DNA of 40,000 nt from Prorocentrum cordatum (Eukaryota; Sar; Dinophyceae; Prorocentrales; Prorocentraceae). The stretch lies in the NCBI GenBank assembly GCA_963575745.1, contig CAUYUJ010001314.1, forward strand, positions 118,494 through 158,493. The letters run 5' to 3'. Below, one piece after another: positions 9,808 through 20,100 of the stretch. The notes beneath the pieces were generated by a model that did no database searches, had not been told where the DNA came from, and was given only the letters and a program-made list of their open reading frames with translations. Position 1 is the stretch's first letter, and each line of letters starts with the position of its first letter. The translations under genes were made by a program, and so were the position numbers.

Positions 9808-9906
9808 AGCCGCGGGGAGTTCGCCATTCTGACCGCGCAATTTCGCGCCGCCGTTCCGCGAACGCCTATCTCTTCCCCGACATCAATAGGCGCAAGCCGC
9901 AGAGCT

Positions 9907-10557
9907 ATGGCGACGGTGACTGTGGAGGCGGCGAAGGTGGCTGCAAAGGGCCGGGCGCCGCCGCGCCAGGGCGACGACAGACGTCGCGGAGGTGCCGCGC
10001 CCCGCAACGAGCAGCCTTTGACCTTTCAGACCAAGTACAAGGGCCGCGAGATTTGCGCGCACTGCGACAAGGCCAAGGGCTGCGGCAACAGGTCGTGCCA
10101 GAAGGCCCGCACTTGCAATTTTCCTGGCTTTGCAAAGACCCACCCGCGGCACATGCGCCGCAGGGCCCAGCCCCCCGTCGAGGGCGTGGGCCGCCAGCCA
10201 GGGGGGCCCAGGGCGCCCGGGGGTGGCCCGCGGGCTCCCCAGAGGCATGGCGAGGCCCAGCCGCGAATGACGCCGCCGATGGTAGCCGCCCCTTCTCGGG
10301 GCATGCTCGGGGGCAGCAAAAAGCAGCAGTCTCGCCCGCCAGAGACGTGGGTCGGAGCTATAGAAGGCGGGGAAATCCAGACGCGCGGGTTTCAGCGAAA
10401 CCCGCTGGTCTGGAAAAGACGCGCAGATCAACCCACCGCGGGGGCGCGACCCGGTGCGCCCGGCGAGAAAAGTGGCCGTGGGGGGCCAGCCCCTGGGCCA
10501 TATCGGTCTGCCGCTCATAGCAGGAGGTGGCGGCCCCAGCGCGCTCGCGCTCCTTGA
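9907..10557 (+). pseudogene. Cys/His-rich gag-like ORF with a hairpin repeat inside it
   Basis: ATG 9907 opens a 216-codon frame. Residues around 49-74 contain CAHCDKAKGCGNRSC, then a C and an H (roughly nt 10051-10128), resembling the CCCH/knuckle-like motifs that precede RT in some retroelement polyproteins. The flanks are Pro/Gly/Arg-rich. The hairpin repeat copy C (10380-10410) interrupts the region and is read through as protein, a sign that the repeat inserted into it. The remainder to 10557 is doubtful as coding sequence. Function is inferred only from context. Confidence 0.4.
10379..10413 (+). repeat. Short hairpin repeat, copy C
   Basis: Left arm GACGCGCGGGTTT (10380-10392), loop CAGCG, right arm AAACCCGCTGGTC (10398-10410), three mismatches clustered at the outer end. 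It sits between the gag-like and RT-like parts of the degenerate element. Confidence 0.8.
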
Positions 10558-12467
10558 AGATGCGGGCAGAGTCGCGCACCCCCTCGAGACGCCGCCGCAG
10601 TTGCCGGCGAGGCCGGTGGATGCGATGGAAACCGTCTGCTCCATGGGCCGCGCCACCATCGGCTACCGGAAGGGCGCCATGGAGAGGATTCGCGGGACTG
10701 CCCAACGACTGGACGGTCAGCGAGGTGCCTGGGTAGCCCGGTTGCACCCGCGTGTCCAGCGCGTCATTGGGCACCCGCGCCCCCCGCTGCTGAGCAGGCT
10801 ACTTTGGGAGATTGAGTGCGAGGAGGACATGCACTGCATGGGCGCACTGACATGGGGTCGGCCGACGCTGGGGGAGGGGCTGCTGACGAACGGCCTCTAC
10901 CCGCCCCAGGCTTCGAGGGCCGCTGCCGCGGTCGCCCAGCGGGCGATGTCACCGCGGGCGCGCAACCTCGACATGGCCCGTGGCGTCTTCGAGCCGCGGG
11001 GCCCGACCCTGGACGCCCTGGCCTGGGCCAAGGTCAAGAAGGAGGTGGGCCGCGGGCATGCGACCATGCGCGGCTTGGACGAGTTCGACCTCGACCGCGT
11101 GCGCCTGACCCCGCGCGTTCCCAAGTGTGAACTGAAGGAGACGGGGCGGTGGGCGGCCAGGCCAATATGCGTTTTCAAGCGCTCAGGTGGAAATGATACG
11201 GTCGACCTCCAGCAAAGATTCACGCAGAGGACTTGGTCTTGGCCTGGGCAGCGACCCGCAAGCGGAAGGACATGTGCGGAGCAGAGCGGGCGCTGGAAGG
11301 GCACCGCGCCGACTACGAGATGGCGTCCCGCCAGTGCCCCACGGGCCCGGACCAGGCCGACCTCGCGCTGGAGATCTCTTGGGACCCATGCAACAGGAGG
11401 GTGGTGGTCGTGGGCGTCTGCGGGCAGCCGTTCGGCGGGGCCTTGAGCCAGTTCAACTGCGTCCGGGGCCCGGCGGCCGTGGCGGCAATCGCGCGCTCGC
11501 TCCTCAAGATAGCGGTGGCGCACTACACGGGCGACGCTTGGGGCGTGGAGCCGTCGCCGCGCGGGCTGCAGGCGCGTCGGCTCTGGTTGGAGCTTAACGA
11601 CCTCGTGGGCTGGCGGATTGACCTCCAGAAGAGCCCCGCGCCCCAGCCGCGGTGCAAGCTGCTCGGGGGCCTCCGCTACTTCGGCGGGGGTGGCCCGCGC
11701 ATCGCCCTCCGCCCGCCGAAAGTCCAGGCCGTCGCGGAGGCCATCAACCAGGTCCTGCAGAGGGAGAGACTTACATGAGGAGAGGCTGGGGCGCTACGAG
11801 GCCAGCTCGGTTGGGCGAGAAGCTTGCAATTTTGGCGTTTGGGGCCGCGGCCTTGCGGCCGCTGGCGGAGCGCCAGTGCGACGGCGAGCGCGCGGGCCTG
11901 ACCCTGGCCCTCCGCGGCGCACTCCTCTTTTGGAAACGCATTCTGGCTGAGGCGGCGGGGCGACCAATCCCGTTCATGCCAGAGAAGATGGCATTCCACG
12001 TCGTCGTTGCGGACGGGGGGGGGGGGGGCGGGCTCGGTGGCCGCGGGCTGGCGGCAGCCCAGGGACAAGGGTTGGCAACCGCGCGCGACAAGAGGCCGAG
12101 CGCCGGCGGCGCGGCGCAGGGCCTGGCGGCGCCGCTTGAGTACCTGGCCCGAGTACCTGGCTTGGTCGGGCCTTTGCTGGCCTTGAGTACCTGGCCCGAC
12201 CTCAGCGACGGCATGCTCATCTGCTTCATTGACACCGAGGCAGCCAGAGGGACCCTGATCTGGGGAAGCAGCTCGGTCTTGGCCGCGAACGTGATTACGC
12301 ACCACACCTGGGAGTTCATCAGGAAGCTGTCCTTGCACGCGCGGGTGGAGCGCGTCGCTGCCAATGACAGCCCAATCGACAAGGAAGGCGCCCAGGGGCG
12401 ACGTATCGGACCTTTGCGACCAGCAGTGGCACATCTAGGATCCCGCGTGGCCGGCCAGCGATTATGA
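10454..12467 (+). pseudogene. Reverse transcriptase-RNase H remnant, possibly DIRS/YR-like
   Basis: The protein sense moves through three frames: frame 2 to about 11205, frame 1 to about 11770, frame 0 to 12467. Frame 2 gives an N-terminal RT region ending in a RPICVFKRSGGNDTVDL block. Frame 1 gives motif A (GHRADYEMASRQ, about 11303-11340), motif B (QPFGGALSQFN, about 11425-11457) and motif C, read as HYTGDAWGVEP (about 11520-11550). The first Asp of the usual catalytic pair is Gly there. Frame 0 gives a connection region (LAFGAAALRPLAERQ), an RNase H-like first Asp in VVVADGGGG (about 12005), IDTEAARG (about 12230) and an RVAANDSPID tail. A G12 run at about 12015 lies in the RNase H part. 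The element is inactive as read. Assignment to the DIRS class is by motif resemblance and by proximity of a tyrosine recombinase remnant. Confidence 0.55.
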
Positions 12468-12542
12468 CCAGGCCGCCAGGGGCGAGTGACCTCTTAATAC
12501 CTGAGGCAGCACCGCCAGGCAACGCCGCCGGGGCGTATTTTT

Positions 12543-12579
12543 GCAGACCCGCGGGGTTCGGCAAAACCCGCTGGTCTGG
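12543..12579 (+). repeat. Short hairpin repeat, copy D
   Basis: Left arm GACCCGCGGGGTT (12546-12558), right arm AAACCCGCTGGTC (12564-12576). It follows the end of the RT-RNase H remnant, so copies B and D bracket the whole gag-RT-RNase H block. Confidence 0.8.
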
Positions 12580-12689
12580 GAGATTGCGGGTCTGGCGAAG
12601 GGTCCGTCCTCCCCACCTGGCAGGACTGGCTGCCTCAACGCAGTGCCAGCGTGAGAAGAAGTCATCGTCGCCGTCCTGGTCTGGAGGCT

Positions 12690-12783
12690 TTTATATATGC
12701 ATGTATGAATAATATAGATACATATGTTTACAACACATATATGTATATATACATGAATGTATACACATGTGTATGCATATGTG

Positions 12784-12831
<48 letters not shown>
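12690..12831. repeat. TA-rich microsatellite
   Basis: ATGTATGAATA-like sequence grading into pure (TA)n from about 12789 to 12831. Short Tyr/Ile ORFs across it are shadows. Confidence 0.9.
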
Positions 12832-12833
<2 letters not shown>

Positions 12834-12875
12834 GGTCCCTCCCCCAACGACACCCCAGAGCTTCGATTGAGCCAT

Positions 12876-13080
12876 TCATCATCGTCCTCCTCCCCCTGCT
12901 CCTTCCGTTCTTCCTCCGTTATCCCCCTCCCTCTTCTTCCGTCCTCCCCATCTTCCTTCCTTCCTCCCCTCTCCCCACCCTCTCCCTCCCTCCTCCCTCC
13001 CTCCTCCTCATCCTCCCTCCCGCCCTCTGTCCTTCCTCCTCCCTCCTCATCCTCCTCCCTCCTCCTCGTCTTCATTGCTC
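12876..13080 (+). repeat. Polypyrimidine (CTC/CCT) tract
   Basis: About 200 bases almost entirely C and T, with CCTCCCTCC-type units. On the other strand it gives Glu/Gly/Arg-rich ORFs. No gene is visible here. Confidence 0.85.
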
Positions 13081-13227
13081 CTTGTGTGTAGGACTGTCAG
13101 TTTTATTTCTTGTGTGTTGGATTTACACGTTGACGCATTATGTGGAGGGGCCTCCATATAATGATTCCTCTTGTGGAGGATCTCCCCACGCAACAAACAT
13201 AGACAGAGAGGCAGAGAGAGCAGAGAG

Positions 13228-13610
13228 AGAGAGGGAGAGAGAAACAACAAAAGGAGGGATCACGACAGGCGCAGCGGGGCCGAGCGCAGAACCCGCGGGG
13301 TTTTTGGTTTTGGAGGCTCCCCAGAGGGAGGGGGAGGTGCCGAGGAGGAGGCCTGCGGGGGGGCATCCCAGCCTCCACAAGCAAAACAAAGACAGTGTTT
13401 CGTTGCTTCCCACATAAAACAATACACAACCAAACATACACAATGTTTCGTTGCACCGAGGGCGCCAATCACTGCGTATTCTTCGTTTCTGATTTTGCAG
13501 CAAGGAGGAGGAATGGGCAAAGGGGGGAGGAGGGAAAAAGGGCTCACATATCGGATCGGATCCGATAGGGGGCAAGTCGGGCGCAGGCGAACAGGCGCGC
13601 TCGGGCGCGG
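13228..13610 (+). repeat. Dispersed composite repeat related to the foldback arms at 23.5-24.7 kb
   Basis: Holds in order GAGAAACAACAAAA..GCGCAGCGGGGCCGA (13233-13285), GGAGGCTCCCC.., CATCCCAGCCTCCA (about 13365), TGTTTCGTTGC twice, GAGGGCGCCAA, TTCTTCGTTTCTGATTTTGC (about 13480) and the self-complementary ATCGGATCGGATCCGAT (about 13551). The same order is seen in the left foldback arm at about 23690-24000 and, reversed, at about 24283-24570. The GCGCAGCGGGGCCGA..CAGAACCCGCGGGG module is repeated at 13738-13770 after the GA tract. Confidence 0.85.
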
Positions 13611-13615
13611 GAGAG

Positions 13616-13616
13616 A

Positions 13617-13708
<92 letters not shown>
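13616..13708 (+). repeat. (GA)n microsatellite
   Basis: About 90 bases of pure AG dinucleotide. It separates two copies of the GAGAAACAACAAAA..CAGAACCCGCGGGG module, one of which also begins with a shorter GA tract (13201-13232). This suggests a local duplication seeded at GA repeats. Confidence 0.97.
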
Positions 13709-13712
<4 letters not shown>

Positions 13713-13934
13713 CAAAACACAAGGAGGGAGCACGGGAGGCGCAGCGGGGCCGAACGCAGAACCCGCGGGGGGTGCCTTGGAGTGGACACGCTGCTGGGTC
13801 CTTTCGGGTGATCAATCTTTTTCGCTACATCGTGCAAATGCCGTTGCTCGCATCGTTGCGTTGGCTCAAGATCGAGGGAAGACGCAAGTTGCGGCTGCGC
13901 TACCAGTGCGCCCCGATATCCCTCTCGTCCCTGT

Positions 13935-14134
13935 TGTCTTCCCAGGGCCCTTGAGGGCCCGTGGTGTGTTCTCCTCCCCTGGTCCCTTTGGATCTCTCCC
14001 CGCCCCCGTGGTGTAGCCACTTTGGCTTGGGTGTTCTCAACCGTGTGCCCGTGAGGTCGCGGCCCAGAGAAAAGCCTCGTCTCCGCTCGTCCTTTTACGA
14101 CTCGCAGATCCATGTGTCCATCCCATCAGTGACA
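13935..14134 (+). repeat. 5' LTR (200 bp)
   Basis: Identical to the 3' LTR except at five transition sites, three of them within 14029-14041. Positions 14011-14031 contain a DinoSL-like core (GTAGCCACTTTGGCT at 14013-14027). A TGA at 13952-13954 closes the polyprotein frame within the LTR, after which the frame is open to the main ORF. No TATA box is visible, which is normal for dinoflagellates. Confidence 0.93.
14011..14031 (+). other. DinoSL-like core inside the 5' LTR
   Basis: GTAGCCACTTTGGCT matches the DinoSL core at 14 of 15 positions and has the same C at leader position 10 as the copy at 2058-2078. The outer bases (GT at the start, TTGGG at the end) diverge. The right LTR carries the same core with one more leader-like base, AGG instead of GGG. 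Confidence 0.6.
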
Positions 14135-14135
14135 G

Positions 14136-14149
14136 TGGTAAGCGGAGCG
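14136..14149 (+). other. Candidate primer-binding site
   Basis: TGGTAAGCGGAGCG starts one base after the 5' LTR. A TGG start, complementary to a tRNA CCA end, is expected at this position, and TGGTA followed by GAGC resembles the initiator-Met type site of plant copia elements. The tRNA cannot be named with certainty. The polyprotein ATG (14150) follows directly. Confidence 0.5.
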
Positions 14150-17100
14150 ATGTCGGAGAGGCTCGCGGAGACCATGGGCGTTCCAGGCGCGGGCGATCAC
14201 GAGCAGCAGAAGGGAGTGCAGGAACACGAGCAGCAGAAGGGAGTGCAGGAACATCAGGAGCCACTAGCAGACGCGTGGCAGTCACTACCTACGCCAGAGA
14301 GAGTTCGTCGAGGCCAAGATGACCCCTCGATCCAGGCAGATGCTCAGCAGTCATCAAGCTCTGCGAGTCAGGGGGCTGATCCGTGGAGTGCCTGGAGGAG
14401 CTCTTGGGAGTGGAAGGGGTGGTGGCAGGCCAGCGAGCATGACACATGGAGAGATGACGGCTGGGGATCATCGTCGGCGGCCTGGACGAATCCCCACACG
14501 GCTCCAAACAGAGATTTTGGCGCTCCTCCTCCCTGGTTGAACTTCGAGAACCTCGAAACGTACAGGCATAATATACTAGCATGGACTCGACGTACTGGAT
14601 TTCGGCCAGAGACTCAGGCAGGACGTATTCTAGAAGGCCTCCCAGTCGAACTACAGCTTAAGTTTCGAACGATCCGGGCCGATCTCGACTCGCAGGACGG
14701 TATCGACCGATATTTGAAGCACTTGTCGCTACTGAACGGCGAGCGGCCTGGAGATCGCGAGAGGTTGGCACATAATGCAGCGCTGTTCAATTACATGATC
14801 AAGAAGGGAGAGTCGATCACGGAGTTCGTTCTGAGACGTGACGCAGAGATTGCAGAAGCGGAACGATACGACCTGGCCTTGCCGGATCCGATCAAGTCGA
14901 GGTATCTCGAGGAAGGCGCTTGTCTCTCAGCGCAGAACAAGATCAACATGCGCACGTTGGCAGGAGGCAGGGATGACTTCAGTTCGATACGGGCCGCAAT
15001 TCTGAAGTTGGATGTTAATGATCAGCCGATCCTGCCGACGACGCACACGCCTGTGACGAAGGCGTTTGCGGCAGAGGTCTCAGAGGAGGTTCCCCCGCCG
15101 CCGGAGCAGTACCAGGACGAGGCTTTCTTGACTGAGATCGACGACTCCGTCGAGCTGCCAGAGGAGGATGTGGACATCTTCCTCGCCACGCTCGACGACC
15201 AGGACCTTGGCGAGACCGAGGTGTTGCAGATCTTCGCGGCGGTGGTCGAGGATCGATTGGGCAAGGAAAAGAGGCGCACCTGGGCTGAGGCCAGGCGGCT
15301 CAAGGCTGCCAAGAAAGTGGACCGCGACTTCTTCGACAGGAAGAGAGCTGCTCGCCCAGGATTCAAGAGGCTCATCATGACAGACGTGAAGAAGCGCACC
15401 AGGTGCGCGAACTGCGGCGAGCGCGGCCACTGGGCGGAGTCGTGCAAGAGTCCGTTCAGATCCAAAGCGGACAGGATCGCCAGCGAGAAGGGCAAGAAGG
15501 ACAGCGCGGGCAAGAGCTTCTTCTTCGACGTGCTGCCGGACGCGGACAGCTACATCCAGGTGGACGACTGGAACCAGCTGCTCAAGACGCTGCACGTGGC
15601 AGGGCCTGAGCTTTCGCTTCGGCAGCTGGGCGATCACGCCTTGGTAGACACTGCAGCGGGTCAGGCGCTCATCGGACGCGAGGACCTGGAGGTGATGAAG
15701 ACCGCGTTCGAGAGACGTGGATTCCGGATCCTGGTGAAGGAGGGCCCAGTGGCAGGAGTCACGTGCAACGGAGTCGGCGGCAAGGTCAACCCTGTAGGGA
15801 GGGCATGGGTCCCCGTCAGCATCTGGAAGTGCGGGATCGTGGAGTTCCTAGTGCTTCCTGGCCGGTGCCCACCTCTTCTACCGGCTCGGCTCTTGGAAGC
15901 AATGCACGCGGTGATCGATTTGGGTAGTGATGAGATCGAGCTTGGCGATCGCGACAAGGTGCGACACACCCTCGTGCGGCACCTGGCCGGGCACAGGTCG
16001 ATCAGCCTGATCCACTGCGAGCCCGAGGACTTCCGTGTGCCGGACGACGTGATGTCTCGCTTGCCGGCCGACGTGCGTGAGGACCTGAGGGGAGGGTGGG
16101 CATCTAGCTGCGCGATGTCAGATTCCCCTTTTCTCCTCTCCCTCCTCGGTGTCGGGGAGTGTCGGGTCCCGGGAGCAGCGATCCAGAATTCGGGATCGAA
16201 CTCCGTGGCCGTTTCGGCTCAGAAACTTCAGACGGTCAGTGGTACGCGCCTGCGCGATGGTGAAGGGCAAGTTCGGCACCCCGATGGTCAAGATGGGGCA
16301 GCCGCTCTGGAGGAGACGCTCGGCAGCGGCGCTCAGGTGCGTGATGGAGGACGAGGAGCTGGAGGACTGGGAGGAGATTCCGGAGGAGTTGCAGGACCTG
16401 GACTTCACGGAGGAAGAGATGTCGATCCCCCTCAAGCAGAACTTCTGGGACGGTGTCCCGGTCCTGCTCAAGCCGATGCTCGCGTGGAGGAGGTTCGCCC
16501 TCAGGCTCTTGCACATCGCCTCGGGGGTCGTGGGCATCAACGGGATCTCGATCATGTGGCCGGCCGCGGTGGAGATGCACTTCGAGAGCCAGGACACTTG
16601 TCCACGCCCTCCCTGGGCAGTCAAGGAGGGATCCAACCCGACGAGCGTGTACAGCCACTGCCGGATGTGCCGGCTCCGGTTGTCGCTGCGGGACAAGACC
16701 CCGGCCGAGAAGGCATCAGCGGAGGCGAAGAAGCAGGCGAGGTCCGCGAAGAAGGAGTCGTCGCAGCAGGCCAAGCGGGAGTTCGAGAAGGCGGAGCGCG
16801 AGAGCATGGTGGACGGCTACTCGCAGGACGGCCCCTGGGCGGCAGCGCCGGTGCCGCACGAGCCCCCGCGCCCGACCGCCCCGGGGGCTCGCCCGAAGTG
16901 GGCCCCGGGTGCCAGCAGCGGCTCGGGCGGCCCGAACCCCTCGGAGCTCGAGGAGGCGATGAAGCTCATCCAGTCCAGGATGTCGGTGCTCGAGCCGTCC
17001 GACCTTCCGGCGGGTGTGCCGCCGACGGCGGTGAAGAGCCCTCCGGCGACGCGTGCAGCGCCTCCGGCGCGCTCGCCGCCGCCCGTCCCGGGCAGGAGGA

Positions 17101-20100
17101 TGCCGCCGCCGCTCTCGGCTCTCTCGGCACGGCAACTGCAGTCCAACCAGATGAAGACCTTGCTCGACCAGATGCGCGTGATGGCAGAGCAGCTCGCCGA
17201 AGTCCAGCTGGGGCTTGCGACCGTTCCAGTGCGCCCGGCGGGCCCGATGAGCGACGAGGAGATCATGTGCCTGGCGCGCCGGATCAGGGCCGCGGATGCG
17301 GCAGCTCTCCACGCGGCAGCCGAGCCGCAGGAGGAGCACGACCTGGAGGGGGACCCGCACCTTTGAGGAGCTCCTGGGCGGCGCTAGGGGACTGGCCCGA
17401 GATAGATCAGAAGCGATCGATCGGCAAGCTCGCCCCATCCGAGATCAGTGATCTGGTCCTCCACGATCTCTCGGTCCAGATGGTCCGCGATCGTCAGGTC
17501 CGTGACGGGCCCTCTGCCCCGGGACGCGCTCGGGGCATCTGGGATCGGATCGAGGCTCGGGAGGTCTCTCTCGATCACGTCAGCGACGAGCTCGGATGGC
17601 ATTCTCGGACTCTCGGAGCGACGGATCGGTTTGCTTTCTTTGTCGGAGTGGCTCTGGGCAAGAGCGGCGGTCGGCCACCCAGGAGCCTCATGCCGGCTGG
17701 CATTCACAGGATTACGGTCCGCCGCGAAGGTTCTGTTCTGCTAGATTCGTTGTGGCGGCACGTTTGCTACAGAGAGCTGGGCAAGAAACTTAGCCAGGAA
17801 AAGGCTTCGGACTGCTCGATCGATCTCTGGACGTCTAGGGTGGAGGATGATCAGGAGGAGCGAGAGGAGGATGAGGAGAGGGCGAGAAGGCAAGTCACGG
17901 CCTCAGAAGGCCTTAGTCGGCCTGGGCCTCGGTGCGGGCCCGGAGGGGTCGCGGCCTCAGATGGCCTCAGCGGGCTTGGGGCTCGGAGCGACGATGCCGC
18001 TAGCTTAGCAGATAGCGTGCCCCGATCGGCCGTTCGGGACCCCGGCAGTTGTGGTCCAGGAGCTAAGGGGACTGGTCGGTACTACGTCGTGGAGTCCGAC
18101 GCGTTCGTGGCCCTGAGGCTTGCGGGGGTTTCGGAAGAGCTGGAGGCCCCCACGGTTCCACGTATGGTTCGTCAGGCAGCCCTTCAGGCCCTAGATGGCT
18201 CGGGGGTTGACAAGAGGCACGCCTGGAGGAGGCGTCAGCTCATCTCGTCCGAGGCCCGGAGAGGAGGGACTTCCCTTCTCGAAGTTTTCTCTCCCGTTCG
18301 AGTTTCGGCCCTTCTGGCCAAGAGAGGGTATCGGGTGTCTCCCGCCGTCGACTCCGAGACCGGCTGGGACTTAGACACCCCGGAGGGGATCAGGAGGCTC
18401 TGGGACCTGATCAGGAAGGACCAACCCCAATGTATCTCAATGTCGCCCGTGTGTCGAGCTTTCAGCGTCGCTTTCGCCAGCAATTGGGACCGCATGGGCC
18501 TGAGCGAGAGAGACGAGACAGAGCGCAAGGGTCTCGCCTTCATGCAACTGTGCTGCGAGATAGCAGCTTACCAGATGTCCCTCGGGAGAGACTTCGTGCT
18601 TGAGCATCCCGAGTCGGCCAGCTCTTGGGAGCTTGAGTGCGTGGAGGTGATCGCGTCCTCGCCGGGAGTGGTCTCCCGAGTTTTGGACCAGTGCCGATGC
18701 GGCCTCTCAGTGGCTCCGGGGACCCTCTCTAAGAAACCAACCCGGTTCCTGGCCAGTCAGGGGGCTCTTCTGGAAGAATGTGGCAGGAGGTGCACGGGGC
18801 AGCACGAGCATCTCCCCCTGGAGGGGAGCAGCAGGACACGCAAGGCGCAGCGCTACCCTTCCAAGCTCGTGGCGGCGCTGGCGAACGGGCTCGAGACGGC
18901 GCTGTGGCAGCGTGAGGCTAGCTTGAGCGCCCCAGTCTTCCCCTCTGGCGCCGAAGGTCGCGAGGCTCGGCCTGACGACGGCCCAGAGGCTGATGGTGCC
19001 GGTGCCCCGGCTTCCGAAGACGAAGAGGCGGCTACCCAGCCGGTCCGGTCCCCCGGGAACCCCCAGGACGTGGCCCTAGACAAGGGCCTCCAGGAAGAAA
19101 TCTCGAAGCTGCACGTGAACCTCGGCCATCCTCTGTTGGATGACTTCGTCTGGACCCTTCGGATAGCCGGGGCTCGACCAGAGATTCTTCACTGGGTGAA
19201 GCACAAGTTTCAATGCCCTCACTGTGCTTCCCACTCCCGTCCCTACTGGCGAAGAAAGGCCCACCTTCCCCGAACGTATCGATTCAACCGGTTGCTGTCA
19301 GTCGATCTCTTTTACCTTGAGTTCCAGGGCGAGAGTTTACCAGTTCTCAATATGGTAGACCATGGCACCAGCTATCAGCAGTGCTGTCTTTTAGAGGATG
19401 ATCGCTCGGCGACGGTATGGGCGGCTCTCGCCCGCTGGTGGATTCGTCCGTTCGGCCTTCCCGAGATGATTCTCTCCGACGGCGGTGCCGAATTCGGAGC
19501 GAGCTTCTCGAGAGGATGTGAACATCACGGAATCTACCTGCAGGTGATACCCGCCAATTCACCCCACTTTAATGGCAAGTGCGAGCGCCACGGTGGCATC
19601 GTGAAGAATGCTGTGTCTCGGGCCTCTCTGTCGGCCACCCCGACGAGTCGACAGGAGGTGGACATGCTGCTTTGTGAGGTGGTTTCAGGCAAGAACCGTA
19701 CCTTCCACCGGGGAGGGTACAGCCCTGCGCAGATGGTCTTCGGAGAAAACCCCCGGGTCCCGAGGTCCATGCTGAGCGACGATGCTGTAGATGACGTTGG
19801 GGTCGAGGATCTCCGGGCCAGCGCTGTGGACCAGGACACGGCGGCCGCAGCCTTCGCTCGGGCTCATCAACTGAGGTCCGAGGCGCAGCGGGCCCTAGCG
19901 GCTCATGATGCCCGTGATCGGCTCGCCGAGGCGTCCAAGGCACGCCGACATGTGGACAAGGTCTACCAGCCGGGGGAATGGGTTTACGTCTGGAGGAAAA
20001 TCACTTCGGCCAACCGAAGTCACGACTTGCAGCGGGACCGCTGGACGGGCCCCGGGGCCGTGGTATTCCAGGCCCGCAGCACGGTGTGGGTGGCCATGCG

